NCBI GenBank assembly: GCA_002070755.1
Contig: MWDY01000176.1
Coordinates: forward strand, 1 to 64,000
Direction of reading: 5' to 3'
DNA from: Spirochaetes bacterium ADurb.Bin110
GTDB lineage: Bacteria; Spirochaetota; Spirochaetia; Treponematales; Rectinemataceae
Length of the DNA: 64,000 bases
The notes beneath the pieces were generated by a model that ran no database searches, was not told the DNA's origin, and was given only the letters and a program-made list of their open reading frames with translations. Shown piece by piece: positions 35,856 to 44,243 of this stretch. The first letter of the stretch is position 1; every line of letters starts with the position of its first letter. The position numbers and the translations under genes are program-made.

Positions 35856-36776
35856 ATGAAAAACTGCTTTCTTTTCCCAGGCCAGGGAGCGCAATACCCT
35901 GGAATGGCCAAAGATTTCTATGAGGCAAGCAAGGCTGTGCGCGAGCTTTTCAAAGAAGCCTCAGAAGCTGCTTCCATGGATCTAAAGAAACTCATATTCG
36001 AAGGCGATGAAGAAACACTTAGGCAGACAAGAAACACACAGATTTCTATGGTCCTGGCCGAGGCAGCTTCAGCTCTCATAGCCAGAGAACAGGGCATAAT
36101 ACCTGCAGGTGCGGCCGGCTTTTCAGTTGGCGAATGGCCAGCCCTTGCCGAGGCAAAAGTCATTACCAACTACGACATGTTTCGCCTTGTGTCAGAACGT
36201 GGGAGGCTAATGGAAGAAGCTGGCAATCGTGCTGGTGGCACTACGATGAGTGCGGTGCTATATCTCTCTCCCGAAAAAATAGAGCAGGTGATACGCGAAG
36301 CGGGCCTTAAACAATGCTGGATAGCGAATTACAATAGTCCCGTCCAGTGTGTTATTTCTGGAACGGAAACAGATATTGCCATTGCTGAAGAGAAACTGCG
36401 GCAGGCAGGGGCCAAGCGTGTCATAAGGTTAAAGGTATCGGGCGCTTTTCATTCGCCGCTTATGCAGGATGCATACGAGCCTTTTAAGGAACTTGTTGAG
36501 GCTACACAATTCTCAGACCCGAAAATCAATCTCTATTCCAATGTAACAGGCAAAAAGATGCTAAGCAGCGAAGAAGCAAAGAAATATGCATCGCTTCAGA
36601 TCATATCTCCAGTCCGCTGGATCGATGAAGAGAAGAATATAGCTGCGGATGGCTATGACTATTGTTTCGAGACGGGGCCAGGAACAGTTCTTGCAGGTCT
36701 CTGGAAAGCCTCGGGGTCCACTATTCCATGTATCGCGGCTGGTACTTTGCAAGCTCTTGCGGCCTTTTCTCTATAA
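35856..36776 (+). CDS. fabD: Malonyl-CoA:ACP transacylase (FabD)
   Basis: 306 residues: FPGQGAQYPGMAKDF, the nucleophile GFSVGEW (Ser in GxSxGE), SGAFHSPLM with the catalytic His, and the C-terminal GPGTVLAGL. It loads malonyl groups onto acyl carrier protein. GGAGGAAT precedes the ATG. It begins a fabD-fabG-fabF cluster; no acpP, fabH or fabK/I gene is in the window. Confidence 0.93.
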   Translation: MKNCFLFPGQGAQYPGMAKDFYEASKAVRELFKEASEAASMDLKKLIFEGDEETLRQTRNTQISMVLAEAASALIAREQGIIPAGAAGFSVGEWPALAEAKVITNYDMFRLVSERGRLMEEAGNRAGGTTMSAVLYLSPEKIEQVIREAGLKQCWIANYNSPVQCVISGTETDIAIAEEKLRQAGAKRVIRLKVSGAFHSPLMQDAYEPFKELVEATQFSDPKINLYSNVTGKKMLSSEEAKKYASLQIISPVRWIDEEKNIAADGYDYCFETGPGTVLAGLWKASGSTIPCIAAGTLQALAAFSL

Positions 36777-36845
36777 AGTATCGAACCCATTGCTTCGATA
36801 CTTTGGTAATCTCGATACTCTAATAAAATATAAGGAGTAAATATT

Positions 36846-37556
36846 ATGGAGGGCGTTCTATCAGGCCAAATCTGCCTTATTACAGGTGCTTCCCGAGGCA
36901 TAGGCCTTGCCATAGCAACTCGATTCAAGCAAGAAGGAGCCATAGTCTATGGATTATCCCGCACAAAAGCAGAGGCGGATATAGAATGGATTTCATGTGA
37001 CGTCACAGATGAATTATCTGTGGAATCCGCTATCGATCAAATCCTCAAAAAAGAAAACCACATCGATATTTTGGTAAACAATGCTGGCATAACAAGAGAC
37101 GGTCTTCTTATGAGGATGAAAACCGAAGACTGGGAAGCTGTATTAAATGCCAATCTTCGCAGCGCTTTTTTTCTTAGCCGAGCAGTTTCGCGCATCATGT
37201 TGAAGCAGCGCTCAGGCTGTATCCTCAATATGTCGAGCGTAGTAGGCCTGCATGGCAATGCAGGCCAAGCCAACTATGCCGCCTCTAAAGCCGGTCTAAT
37301 AGGCTTTACAAAGAGCCTTGCCAAAGAGCTTGGATCTCGCAATATACGCGTAAATGCAATTGCGCCCGGCTACGTGGAGACATCCATGACTCAAGTGCTG
37401 CCAGAGACGGCTAAGGAAAACCTAAAGTCTTCCATTCCTCTCGGCCGACCCGGCAATCCCGAGGATATCGCAGAGGCTGCCCTCTTTCTCTGCAGCAGCT
37501 GTGCAGCGTATATTACAGGCGTTGTGCTAAATGTCGATGGTGGCATGGGGATGTAA
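36846..37556 (+). CDS. fabG: 3-oxoacyl-ACP reductase (FabG)
   Basis: 236 residues, SDR fold: TGASRGIGLAIA, NNAGITRDGLLMRM, Ser in SSVVG, YAASKAGLIGFTKSLAKEL and a C-terminal GGMGM. FabG-specific motifs (TRDGLLMRM and NVNAIAPGY-like VNAIAPGY) support ketoacyl-ACP reduction over other SDRs. AAGGAG precedes the ATG. Two bases separate its stop from fabF. Confidence 0.93.
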   Translation: MEGVLSGQICLITGASRGIGLAIATRFKQEGAIVYGLSRTKAEADIEWISCDVTDELSVESAIDQILKKENHIDILVNNAGITRDGLLMRMKTEDWEAVLNANLRSAFFLSRAVSRIMLKQRSGCILNMSSVVGLHGNAGQANYAASKAGLIGFTKSLAKELGSRNIRVNAIAPGYVETSMTQVLPETAKENLKSSIPLGRPGNPEDIAEAALFLCSSCAAYITGVVLNVDGGMGM

Positions 37557-37558
37557 TT

Positions 37559-38797
37559 ATGAGTAAAAGAAAAGTGGTTATCACAGGCCTTGGCCTTGTT
37601 AGCCCATTGGGAAATGATGTTCCTACGTTTTGGCAGAATGTCAAAGCGAATAGATCGGGCATAGGGCCGATTACGCTGATCGATTCATCTGATCTTGCGG
37701 TTAAGATAGCGGGCGAAGTCAAAAATTTCGATCCTTCCAAGAAAATAGACCCAAAAGATGCAAAAAAAATGGATAGATTTGCCCAATTTGCTGTTTATGC
37801 AGCCCTTGAAGCACTGGAGTCTTCCAATCTTCCAAAAGAATCCTTGGATCCAATAAGAACCGGCGTCTGTTTAGGCACAGGCCAAGGCAGCACCAACACC
37901 ATAGAAGAATCTGTCATACGTCTCGTGGAAAAAGGGCCCAACAGGGTACCTCCAATGACTGTTGCAAAGGGCCTCGCAAACTTTGGTGCTGCACAGATAG
38001 CTCTATCTCTTGGAGTACATGGGCCCAATATGACCGTGGTCACAGCCTGTGCCGCGGCAACGGATGCTATCGGCCAAGCAATGCATCTGATCCGAGATGG
38101 CTATGCAGATATTATGTTTACTGGCGGCTCGGAAGCTAGCATAGCCCGCATGTGCATGGCGAGCTTTATAAATATTCAAGCTCTTTCGATCCGAAACGAT
38201 GAACCAGAAAAAGCATCGCGGCCATTCGATAGAGATCGCGATGGCTTTGTAATGTCCGAAGGCGCCGGCATCCTCGTGCTCGAAGAATATGAGCACGCCA
38301 AAGCTCGCGGAGCAAGAATATATGCCGAGATACCGGGCTTTGGCTCTACCTGTGATGCCCATCACCTCACAGCCCCAGATCCTGAAGGTCTTTGGGTTTC
38401 CAAGGCAATCGAGATTGCGCTCAACGATGCACAGATGAAGCCCGAGGATATCGATTATGTTAGCGCCCATGGAACTGCCACTCCTCTTAACGATCCCATC
38501 GAAACAAAAGCCATAAAGAATGCATTCGGCGCCCATGCCTATAAGCTAAAAATTTCCAGCCTAAAATCCATGATAGGGCACTGCATTGGGGCTGCTGGCG
38601 TAATCGAGACCATTGCAGCTATTCTTGGCATGAACGAGAATTACGTGCATCCGACCATAAACCTCGATAACCCTGATCCTGAGTGTGACCTCGATTATGT
38701 TCCCAACAAGGGCATAGACATGCAGGTTAGCGCCTTTGTAAAGAACTCAATGGGTTTTGGCGGACAAAACGCAGTGCTTGTTATAGCAAAACCATGA
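37559..38797 (+). CDS. fabF: 3-oxoacyl-ACP synthase II (FabF)
   Basis: 412 residues: the Cys-His-His triad is present as VTACAAATDAIG (Cys), SAHGTATPLNDP (His) and SMIGHCIGAAG (His after the active Lys). It elongates acyl-ACP with malonyl-ACP. It follows fabG by 2 bases and overlaps the following debranching enzyme gene by 4 bases, so translation of all three may be coupled. Confidence 0.95.
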   Translation: MSKRKVVITGLGLVSPLGNDVPTFWQNVKANRSGIGPITLIDSSDLAVKIAGEVKNFDPSKKIDPKDAKKMDRFAQFAVYAALEALESSNLPKESLDPIRTGVCLGTGQGSTNTIEESVIRLVEKGPNRVPPMTVAKGLANFGAAQIALSLGVHGPNMTVVTACAAATDAIGQAMHLIRDGYADIMFTGGSEASIARMCMASFINIQALSIRNDEPEKASRPFDRDRDGFVMSEGAGILVLEEYEHAKARGARIYAEIPGFGSTCDAHHLTAPDPEGLWVSKAIEIALNDAQMKPEDIDYVSAHGTATPLNDPIETKAIKNAFGAHAYKLKISSLKSMIGHCIGAAGVIETIAAILGMNENYVHPTINLDNPDPECDLDYVPNKGIDMQVSAFVKNSMGFGGQNAVLVIAKP

Positions 38798-41046
38798 ACG
38801 ATATCTCAGGATCCCTCCCTCACCAAATATCTCTGTTGCCTGGCAATCCGGGGCTCTTGGGTGCCATTCCCAAGGCAGAGGGAGTATATTTTTCGATATT
38901 CTCAAGAAATGCCACAGGCATGATACTCTGCATATATGAAAAACCCCATGACGATGTCCCTGTAGCTTCTCTGCATCTAGACCCAATAAGGAACCGCACA
39001 GGCGATGTCTGGCACTGTTTTATTCCTGGCCTTAGGTCGGAGGTTCTTTATCTATGGCGCGCCGAAGGCCCATTTGCTCCACATGAAGGCCATCGCTTCA
39101 ATCCATATAAAGTCCTTATAGACCCTTATGCCAAAGCAATTACCGATGGTTCTCTGGAACTCTGCTCCGCCCTTGCCTACGATGAGAAGTCACCAGAGAA
39201 AGACCTCTCTATTTCGACAACTCCAAACGATGGTTTTATGCCAAAGTGCGTTGTTGTGGAAGATGAATACAATTGGGAAAATGACACCCCTTTAAACTAT
39301 CCACTCAAAGATTGCATCATATACGAGACTCATGTACGAGGATTGACAAAGTCTGTTACAGCAAAATTAAAACATCATGGGACTTACCGCGGAGTAGTCG
39401 AAATGATCCCGTATTTCAAGAGCCTTGGCATTACGAGCCTAGAACTGCTTCCGGTACAGGAATTCGACTCTTCCGAGCGCTTTAGGCGAAACCCAATCAC
39501 TGGCGAGAAGCTTTCGAACTATTGGGGGTATTCTCCAATCGCTTTCTTTGCTCCAGAGAGTTCTTACGCCTTCGATGAAGGTGTTGACCACAACAACTAT
39601 TGCCCTTCCTATCCTGTCAAAGAATTCAAGTACATGGTAAGAGAGCTCCACAAGGCCGGCATCGAAGTCATCCTCGACGTGGTTTTCAATCATACGGCCG
39701 AAGGCAATGAGCTAGGTCCAACTTTGAGCTTCCGTGGGCTAGATAATTCAATTTATTACATGTTGGCAGAAGATAAGCGTTATTATCGCAATTACTCGGG
39801 TTGTGGAAACACCCTTAATTGCAATCATCCTGTGCTACGTACCTTCATTATGGATTGCCTCCATTATTGGGTAGTTACCATGCATGTAGATGGGTTCCGA
39901 TTCGATCTCGGTTCGATTTTGGGACGGGATTCACAAGGGAATCTGCTAGCCAATCCGCCAGTAATAGAATCTATAGCGGAAGACCCGATACTGCGAGATA
40001 CGAAGATCATTGCCGAAGCCTGGGATGCTGGCGGTGCTTACCAAGTCGGGGCTTTCCCTGGTGGACGATGGGCAGAGTGGAATGACCGATATCGCGATGA
40101 TGTGAGACGATTTTGGAGAGGAGATGAGGGGTTTACTCCGCTCCTAGCAACAAGGATTACTGGTTCAAGCGATCTTTACCTCAAGAATGGCAAACGTCCA
40201 TTCCATTCAATAAATTTTGTTACCTCGCATGACGGCTTTACAATGAATGATCTCGTATCTTATAGCCGCAAGCACAATGAGGCAAATGGAGAAAATAACT
40301 GCGACGGGATTGCAGAGAATTTTTCCTCCAACTATGGCACCGAGGGCCCTTCGAACGCGCCTTTTGTCGAAGAAATACGAAATCGACAGATAAAAAATTT
40401 CTTTGCAACACTCTTGCTTTCAATAGGCACGCCCATGCTGCTCGGTGGAGACGAATTTCGCCGAACACAAAATGGCAATAACAATGCCTACTGTCATGAC
40501 AACGAACTCACCTGGTACGACTGGAGCCTTCTAAAAAAGCATAAAGACATTTATCGTTTCGTTAAGTGTCTCATCGCTTTTCGCAAGAGCCACAATGCAT
40601 TCAGAAGAGAGGACTTTTTCAGAGGTGTGGAAAAACGCAGTATTGCCACTCTCAGCGCCTCCGGGCAGTCCAGATTGAATCAATCCAAACTAAACGATAT
40701 ATCAGATATAGGAACTCCTCCCGATATTCTTTGGTATGATGAAAACGGCCTACCTCCGCAGTGGAGCAAGATTGGCAAAGTGCTTGTCGCGCGCATAAAC
40801 GAACATGTCTCATCGAGAGATTCGTCTTGCTCTTATCTTCTAGCTTTCAATGCATCTCCTGAAGCCGTTCAGATCTGCCTCCCCCATGATCATGAACAGG
40901 ACATCTGGAAAAGAGTAATAGATACCTCTTTCCCTCCACCACATGAAATCGAAGAAGAAAACCAACCTATCCTATCAAACCAGCAGAAGTATCTCATGGC
41001 GCCGCGATCTTTTGTTTTGCTGATTTCGATATTCAAACCCGACTAG
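38794..41046 (+). CDS. glgX: Glycogen debranching enzyme (GlgX/isoamylase type, GH13_11)
   Basis: 750 residues: N-terminal CBM48 (residues about 20-150), then a GH13 catalytic barrel with [19 protein letters not shown] (nucleophile Asp), IAEAWDAGG (acid Glu) and VTSHDGFT (Asp). It hydrolyses alpha-1,6 branches of glycogen or limit dextrin. It shares an ATGA overlap with fabF, an unusual partner for a glycogen enzyme. No other glycogen gene lies in this window. Confidence 0.92.
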   Translation: MNDISGSLPHQISLLPGNPGLLGAIPKAEGVYFSIFSRNATGMILCIYEKPHDDVPVASLHLDPIRNRTGDVWHCFIPGLRSEVLYLWRAEGPFAPHEGHRFNPYKVLIDPYAKAITDGSLELCSALAYDEKSPEKDLSISTTPNDGFMPKCVVVEDEYNWENDTPLNYPLKDCIIYETHVRGLTKSVTAKLKHHGTYRGVVEMIPYFKSLGITSLELLPVQEFDSSERFRRNPITGEKLSNYWGYSPIAFFAPESSYAFDEGVDHNNYCPSYPVKEFKYMVRELHKAGIEVILDVVFNHTAEGNELGPTLSFRGLDNSIYYMLAEDKRYYRNYSGCGNTLNCNHPVLRTFIMDCLHYWVVTMHVDGFRFDLGSILGRDSQGNLLANPPVIESIAEDPILRDTKIIAEAWDAGGAYQVGAFPGGRWAEWNDRYRDDVRRFWRGDEGFTPLLATRITGSSDLYLKNGKRPFHSINFVTSHDGFTMNDLVSYSRKHNEANGENNCDGIAENFSSNYGTEGPSNAPFVEEIRNRQIKNFFATLLLSIGTPMLLGGDEFRRTQNGNNNAYCHDNELTWYDWSLLKKHKDIYRFVKCLIAFRKSHNAFRREDFFRGVEKRSIATLSASGQSRLNQSKLNDISDIGTPPDILWYDENGLPPQWSKIGKVLVARINEHVSSRDSSCSYLLAFNASPEAVQICLPHDHEQDIWKRVIDTSFPPPHEIEEENQPILSNQQKYLMAPRSFVLLISIFKPD

Positions 41047-41091
41047 AATCATAACTTGCCTTCATGAAATTTCATGAATATCTTATAACAC

Positions 41092-41760
41092 GTGAGAACA
41101 TCGGCAGATAATGAAAAAGCTAACTTATATCTAAGAAAAGGTCTCCGCGAGCTTTCCAGACACAAGCCATTGGAAGCCGTCGAACTATTTCGAAAGTCGG
41201 TCGAACTCACCCCGGCCTCCTGCGAAAAGACACTTTCAAGAGCGCTTTACTGGTTGTCAATTGCTCTTCTGCAGCTGAATAAGCGCGATCTAGCAGTAAA
41301 AAGCCTTGCAAATGCCCAAAAAATACGTAGACAGGGCTATATCCGCAGATTCTATGTGCGACATGTCAATGGATATGGCATGATCAAGCAGCCAACAAAG
41401 GAACTAGATGATCTCTATGCTTTTCTAAGTATTCAGCTTTCTTTTTATTTGCTCAATCGTCCAAGCCATCGCTTTGGCTCTGAGGCCGAGCACTCGATGG
41501 TGCTTGCTTTTCTGCTCCATACTTGGAAGAGCATCAAAGGCACCGAAGAGTTTAGATCTCTCGATTGTAGCGAGAAATTATTGCTATTCAATAAACTTAA
41601 AATTGATTTTCCCGCTTTTGCTCCATATTCTATCGTACAAAGAAAAAGAGAACGCCAGATTATACCATCAAGCATAGCCTTTAACCAACCTTGCTCCTGC
41701 GGATCTGGCTTGCCGTTCATACAGTGTTGTGGGAGGACCCGGGGGATTTCCGAGCTCTGA
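41092..41760 (+). CDS. TPR-like protein with C-terminal SEC-C metal-binding motif
   Basis: 222 residues from a GTG start. Residues 1-75 are helical with a tetratricopeptide-like spacing (AVELFRKSVEL, ALLQLNKRDLAVKSLANAQ). The C-terminus is a SEC-C zinc motif, PCSCGSGLPFIQCCG. The middle is helical without a recognised family. SEC-C motifs mediate zinc binding and protein or ribosome contact. It is 45 bases after glgX; the ribosome site is weak, so the start is uncertain. Confidence 0.7.
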   Translation: MRTSADNEKANLYLRKGLRELSRHKPLEAVELFRKSVELTPASCEKTLSRALYWLSIALLQLNKRDLAVKSLANAQKIRRQGYIRRFYVRHVNGYGMIKQPTKELDDLYAFLSIQLSFYLLNRPSHRFGSEAEHSMVLAFLLHTWKSIKGTEEFRSLDCSEKLLLFNKLKIDFPAFAPYSIVQRKRERQIIPSSIAFNQPCSCGSGLPFIQCCGRTRGISEL

Positions 41761-41935
41761 AAGCGATCTTGTGTTTCAAATTGATACAATCCTCATTGCT
41801 TTAAGGCTTAGTATATCAAAACGATACATATTCGCCCTATTCATTAGCAAACAAGCTCCCTTTTTAGAAAAATCCGTATGACTTGCCGCGCCTTATTTCC
41901 TTATATCTAAACGAGTTGATGCTTTGCCGTTGAAT

Positions 41936-41951
41936 TGGCACGCTTTTTGCA
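41936..41951 (+). promoter_or_regulatory. Sigma-54 (RpoN) -24/-12 promoter, perfect consensus
   Basis: TGGCACGCTTTTTGCA matches TGGCACG-N4-TTGCW at every position, with GG at -24 and GC at -12 (41949-41950). Transcription would start about 41961, immediately before the AAGGAG (41963-41968) and ATG (41976). A weaker sigma-70 pair TTGAAT/TACTAA overlaps it. An enhancer-binding activator site was not identified. Confidence 0.75.
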
Positions 41952-41975
41952 TACTAAATAGTCAAGGAGATTTTG

Positions 41976-42854
41976 ATGACACAAAACAAGAAACTAAAGG
42001 AAACACGTTCTGGTGCGGATTATGACGACGAGAATGTGTTGTCCATGTATCTCCGCGAGATAAACAGAATTCCTCTTCTTTCTCGCGAAGAAGAAAATGA
42101 ATACGCGACTCGTGCGGCCGCAGGCGACGAAAAGGCAAAAGAGATATTGGCTAAAAGCAATCTCAGATTTGTCGTTAATGTCGCAAAAAAGTACCAGAAC
42201 CAAGGCTTGCCTCTTGCCGATCTTATAGCGGAAGGTAACATAGGACTTCTGAGCGCTATCGATCATTATGATGTTACAAAAGGCTATCATTTTATATCTT
42301 ACGCAGTGTGGTGGATACGACAGGCAATTCTCAAAGCAATCTGCGAGAAAAGCCGTATGATTCGCCTTCCTCTAAATAGAGCCAATGAACTTGTGCAGAT
42401 CGAAAAGGCTCGTGCGCTGTTCGAAGGCGATATTTCAGAAGAAGGAGAGATACGTGAAGTAGCCAAGTTTCTCAATATGGAGCCCGAGCATATAAAGGAT
42501 ATCATATCCATTTCGCGTGAACTGATTTCGCTCGATGCTCCGGTATATGACGAGAGGAATTCTACGACTGTAGGCGAGCTAATTGAAAATGAAAAGCATG
42601 AAAGTCCAGAGCAGAATGCGATTCAATCAAGTCTGCGCGACGATATCAACAAGGTCCTTTCAACTTTGAGCGCCAAAGAGCGTGAGATCGTTGAATATCG
42701 CTTCGGGCTGAATGGAAAGCGTCCTATGAGCCTAAAAGAAATCGGAGATCGCATGCACCTTACAAAAGAGAGAATTCGTCAGATTGAAAAGGCAGCCTTG
42801 AAGAAAGTGGCTGTTCCCGAAACCATGGAAATGCTTCAAGACTATGTAGCTTAG
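41976..42854 (+). CDS. Sigma-70 family RNA polymerase sigma factor, short group 2 (RpoS/RpoD-like)
   Basis: 292 residues from the ATG at 41976, chosen because AAGGAG sits seven bases upstream; a TTG three bases earlier is less likely. Region 1.2 (SMYLREINRIPLLSREEE), region 2 (LRFVVNVAKKY, LIAEGNIGLLSAIDHYD, ISYAVWWIRQAI) and region 4.2 (LKEIGDRMHLTKERIRQIE) are complete; the long RpoD N-terminus is absent. A perfect sigma-54 promoter precedes it, suggesting control by RpoN. A strong terminator follows at 42881. Confidence 0.9.
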   Translation: MTQNKKLKETRSGADYDDENVLSMYLREINRIPLLSREEENEYATRAAAGDEKAKEILAKSNLRFVVNVAKKYQNQGLPLADLIAEGNIGLLSAIDHYDVTKGYHFISYAVWWIRQAILKAICEKSRMIRLPLNRANELVQIEKARALFEGDISEEGEIREVAKFLNMEPEHIKDIISISRELISLDAPVYDERNSTTVGELIENEKHESPEQNAIQSSLRDDINKVLSTLSAKEREIVEYRFGLNGKRPMSLKEIGDRMHLTKERIRQIEKAALKKVAVPETMEMLQDYVA

Positions 42855-42880
42855 AGTTATTGGTATAGTTTAATGTTTTT

Positions 42881-42911
42881 AGCCCTGGCACATCATCGCC
42901 AGGGCTTTTTT
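42881..42911 (+). terminator. Rho-independent terminator after the sigma factor gene
   Basis: The perfect 9-bp stem AGCCCTGGC / GCCAGGGCT with an 8-base loop is followed by six T residues. Confidence 0.9.
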
Positions 42912-42941
42912 AGTGTACAGCAGAGCGTTATACTGCTCTCC

Positions 42942-44108
42942 ATGCGGACATCCGATGAAGCTTCCTTTCAAGATTTTGCTCAAAAAAGCAAAGATTACGT
43001 TTCAAAGAGAATCATGGAGATTTTTCTAGAAAACAAGGAATTGTTTGACACTCTGCCTGAATCAGGCAAATGGCTATCCGATGAGATGCAAGATTTCGCG
43101 TGTTCTGGCAAGATGCTGCGGGGTACGCTCGCTTTTATAGGATATCGGCTTTTCCATGAGGAAGGCACTTCTATAGCTGATTTTATAGACGATAAGGCTA
43201 GATCAGTCGCTGCTAGCTTAGAGCTATTTCAGGCAGGGCTGCTTGTCCATGATGATATTATGGACCACGACCAAAGGCGCCGGGGAAAGCCAACCTTTCA
43301 CCTGCGGATAAAAAATATGTTAGAAGAAAGGCTCTCTAATTGCAATATAGCCTCAGCTTTTGCCATAGCCGAAGCCCAAGGCATATGTGTCGGAGATCTT
43401 TTTTTCTTTCTTGGCTGGCAAGAGATATCTAGGCTCGATTTCAGTATATCCTCTCTATTTGCAAGAGAACTCGCTCTCGTGACTCTCGCACAGATTCGAG
43501 ACGTGGGCTTTGGATATGACAAGAGCTATCCAGATATCAAGGAAATAATAGAAGTATATCGCCATAAGACTGCTCGCTATACTATTGTCTTGCCTTTGAT
43601 CGCTGGTGCAATCATAGCGCATTCTTCTGTGACTCACGCCTCAACAGCCAGCGCTTCGATATCTCAGACAGCTCAGCACATGGAGAAATCGATCTTTCCT
43701 TTGCTTGAGGCTTTTGGAGAATCCATGGGTATTGTCTTTCAGCTTCAGGACGATAGGCTTGGGTTATTTGGCAATGAAGAGGAAACAGGAAAACCCATCG
43801 GTTCGGACCTTAAGGAAGGCAAAAAAACTCCATATATCATTCTCTTAGTGAATAGACTTGAAGATAAAGAGCGTGAACGATTTGATTCTATCTTTGCATC
43901 TCCAAAACAAGAATTGAAGGATATCGAATGGATACGCAATATTATCATAGCTAAAGGAGTAGAAGCAGATATTCAGAAGATGATTGATTTATATCTGTCA
44001 AAGGCGCAAACCGCCTTTGATGGGTTGTCGGCTTTGCCCTCGATAGAAGCAAAGACTATTTCTCTATTGAAAGGCTTTATGCAATATTCTAGCAAGCGTT
44101 CTAGCTAA
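42942..44108 (+). CDS. Polyprenyl (isoprenyl) diphosphate synthase
   Basis: 388 residues from the ATG at 42942. An upstream in-frame ATG at 42873 is rejected because it lies before the terminator hairpin of the preceding gene. Aspartate-rich motifs: LVHDDIMDHDQRRRGKPTFH (DDxxD) and QLQDDRLG (second motif, DDxxG rather than DDxxD). It condenses isopentenyl diphosphate onto an allylic primer to give a C15-C40+ chain for quinone or cell-wall carriers; chain length is not determinable by eye. Confidence 0.87.
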   Translation: MRTSDEASFQDFAQKSKDYVSKRIMEIFLENKELFDTLPESGKWLSDEMQDFACSGKMLRGTLAFIGYRLFHEEGTSIADFIDDKARSVAASLELFQAGLLVHDDIMDHDQRRRGKPTFHLRIKNMLEERLSNCNIASAFAIAEAQGICVGDLFFFLGWQEISRLDFSISSLFARELALVTLAQIRDVGFGYDKSYPDIKEIIEVYRHKTARYTIVLPLIAGAIIAHSSVTHASTASASISQTAQHMEKSIFPLLEAFGESMGIVFQLQDDRLGLFGNEEETGKPIGSDLKEGKKTPYIILLVNRLEDKERERFDSIFASPKQELKDIEWIRNIIIAKGVEADIQKMIDLYLSKAQTAFDGLSALPSIEAKTISLLKGFMQYSSKRSS

Positions 44109-44151
44109 GAAAGATGGATATTCAAAAGCTTTGCCGCTATCAATATCGTTT

Positions 44152-44167
44152 TGTTTCACGTGAAACA
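44152..44167. promoter_or_regulatory. parS centromere site (perfect)
   Basis: TGTTTCACGTGAAACA, the exact 16-bp palindrome bound by ParB across bacteria. It lies in the 135-base gap between the polyprenyl synthase and gyrA genes, about 6.4 kb from oriC and 30 kb from parAB. Confidence 0.95.
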
Positions 44168-44243
44168 GCATAGACATTCTGCATATCGCCAAAACACGAC
44201 ACTTGGACTGCCTTTCTTCTAGCCTATCCTTTTTATGGCTACT

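Noticed and set aside
42873..42941. Upstream start for the polyprenyl synthase
   Set aside because: The extension would be translated through a strong terminator hairpin (42881-42911); the ATG at 42942 matches the family better.
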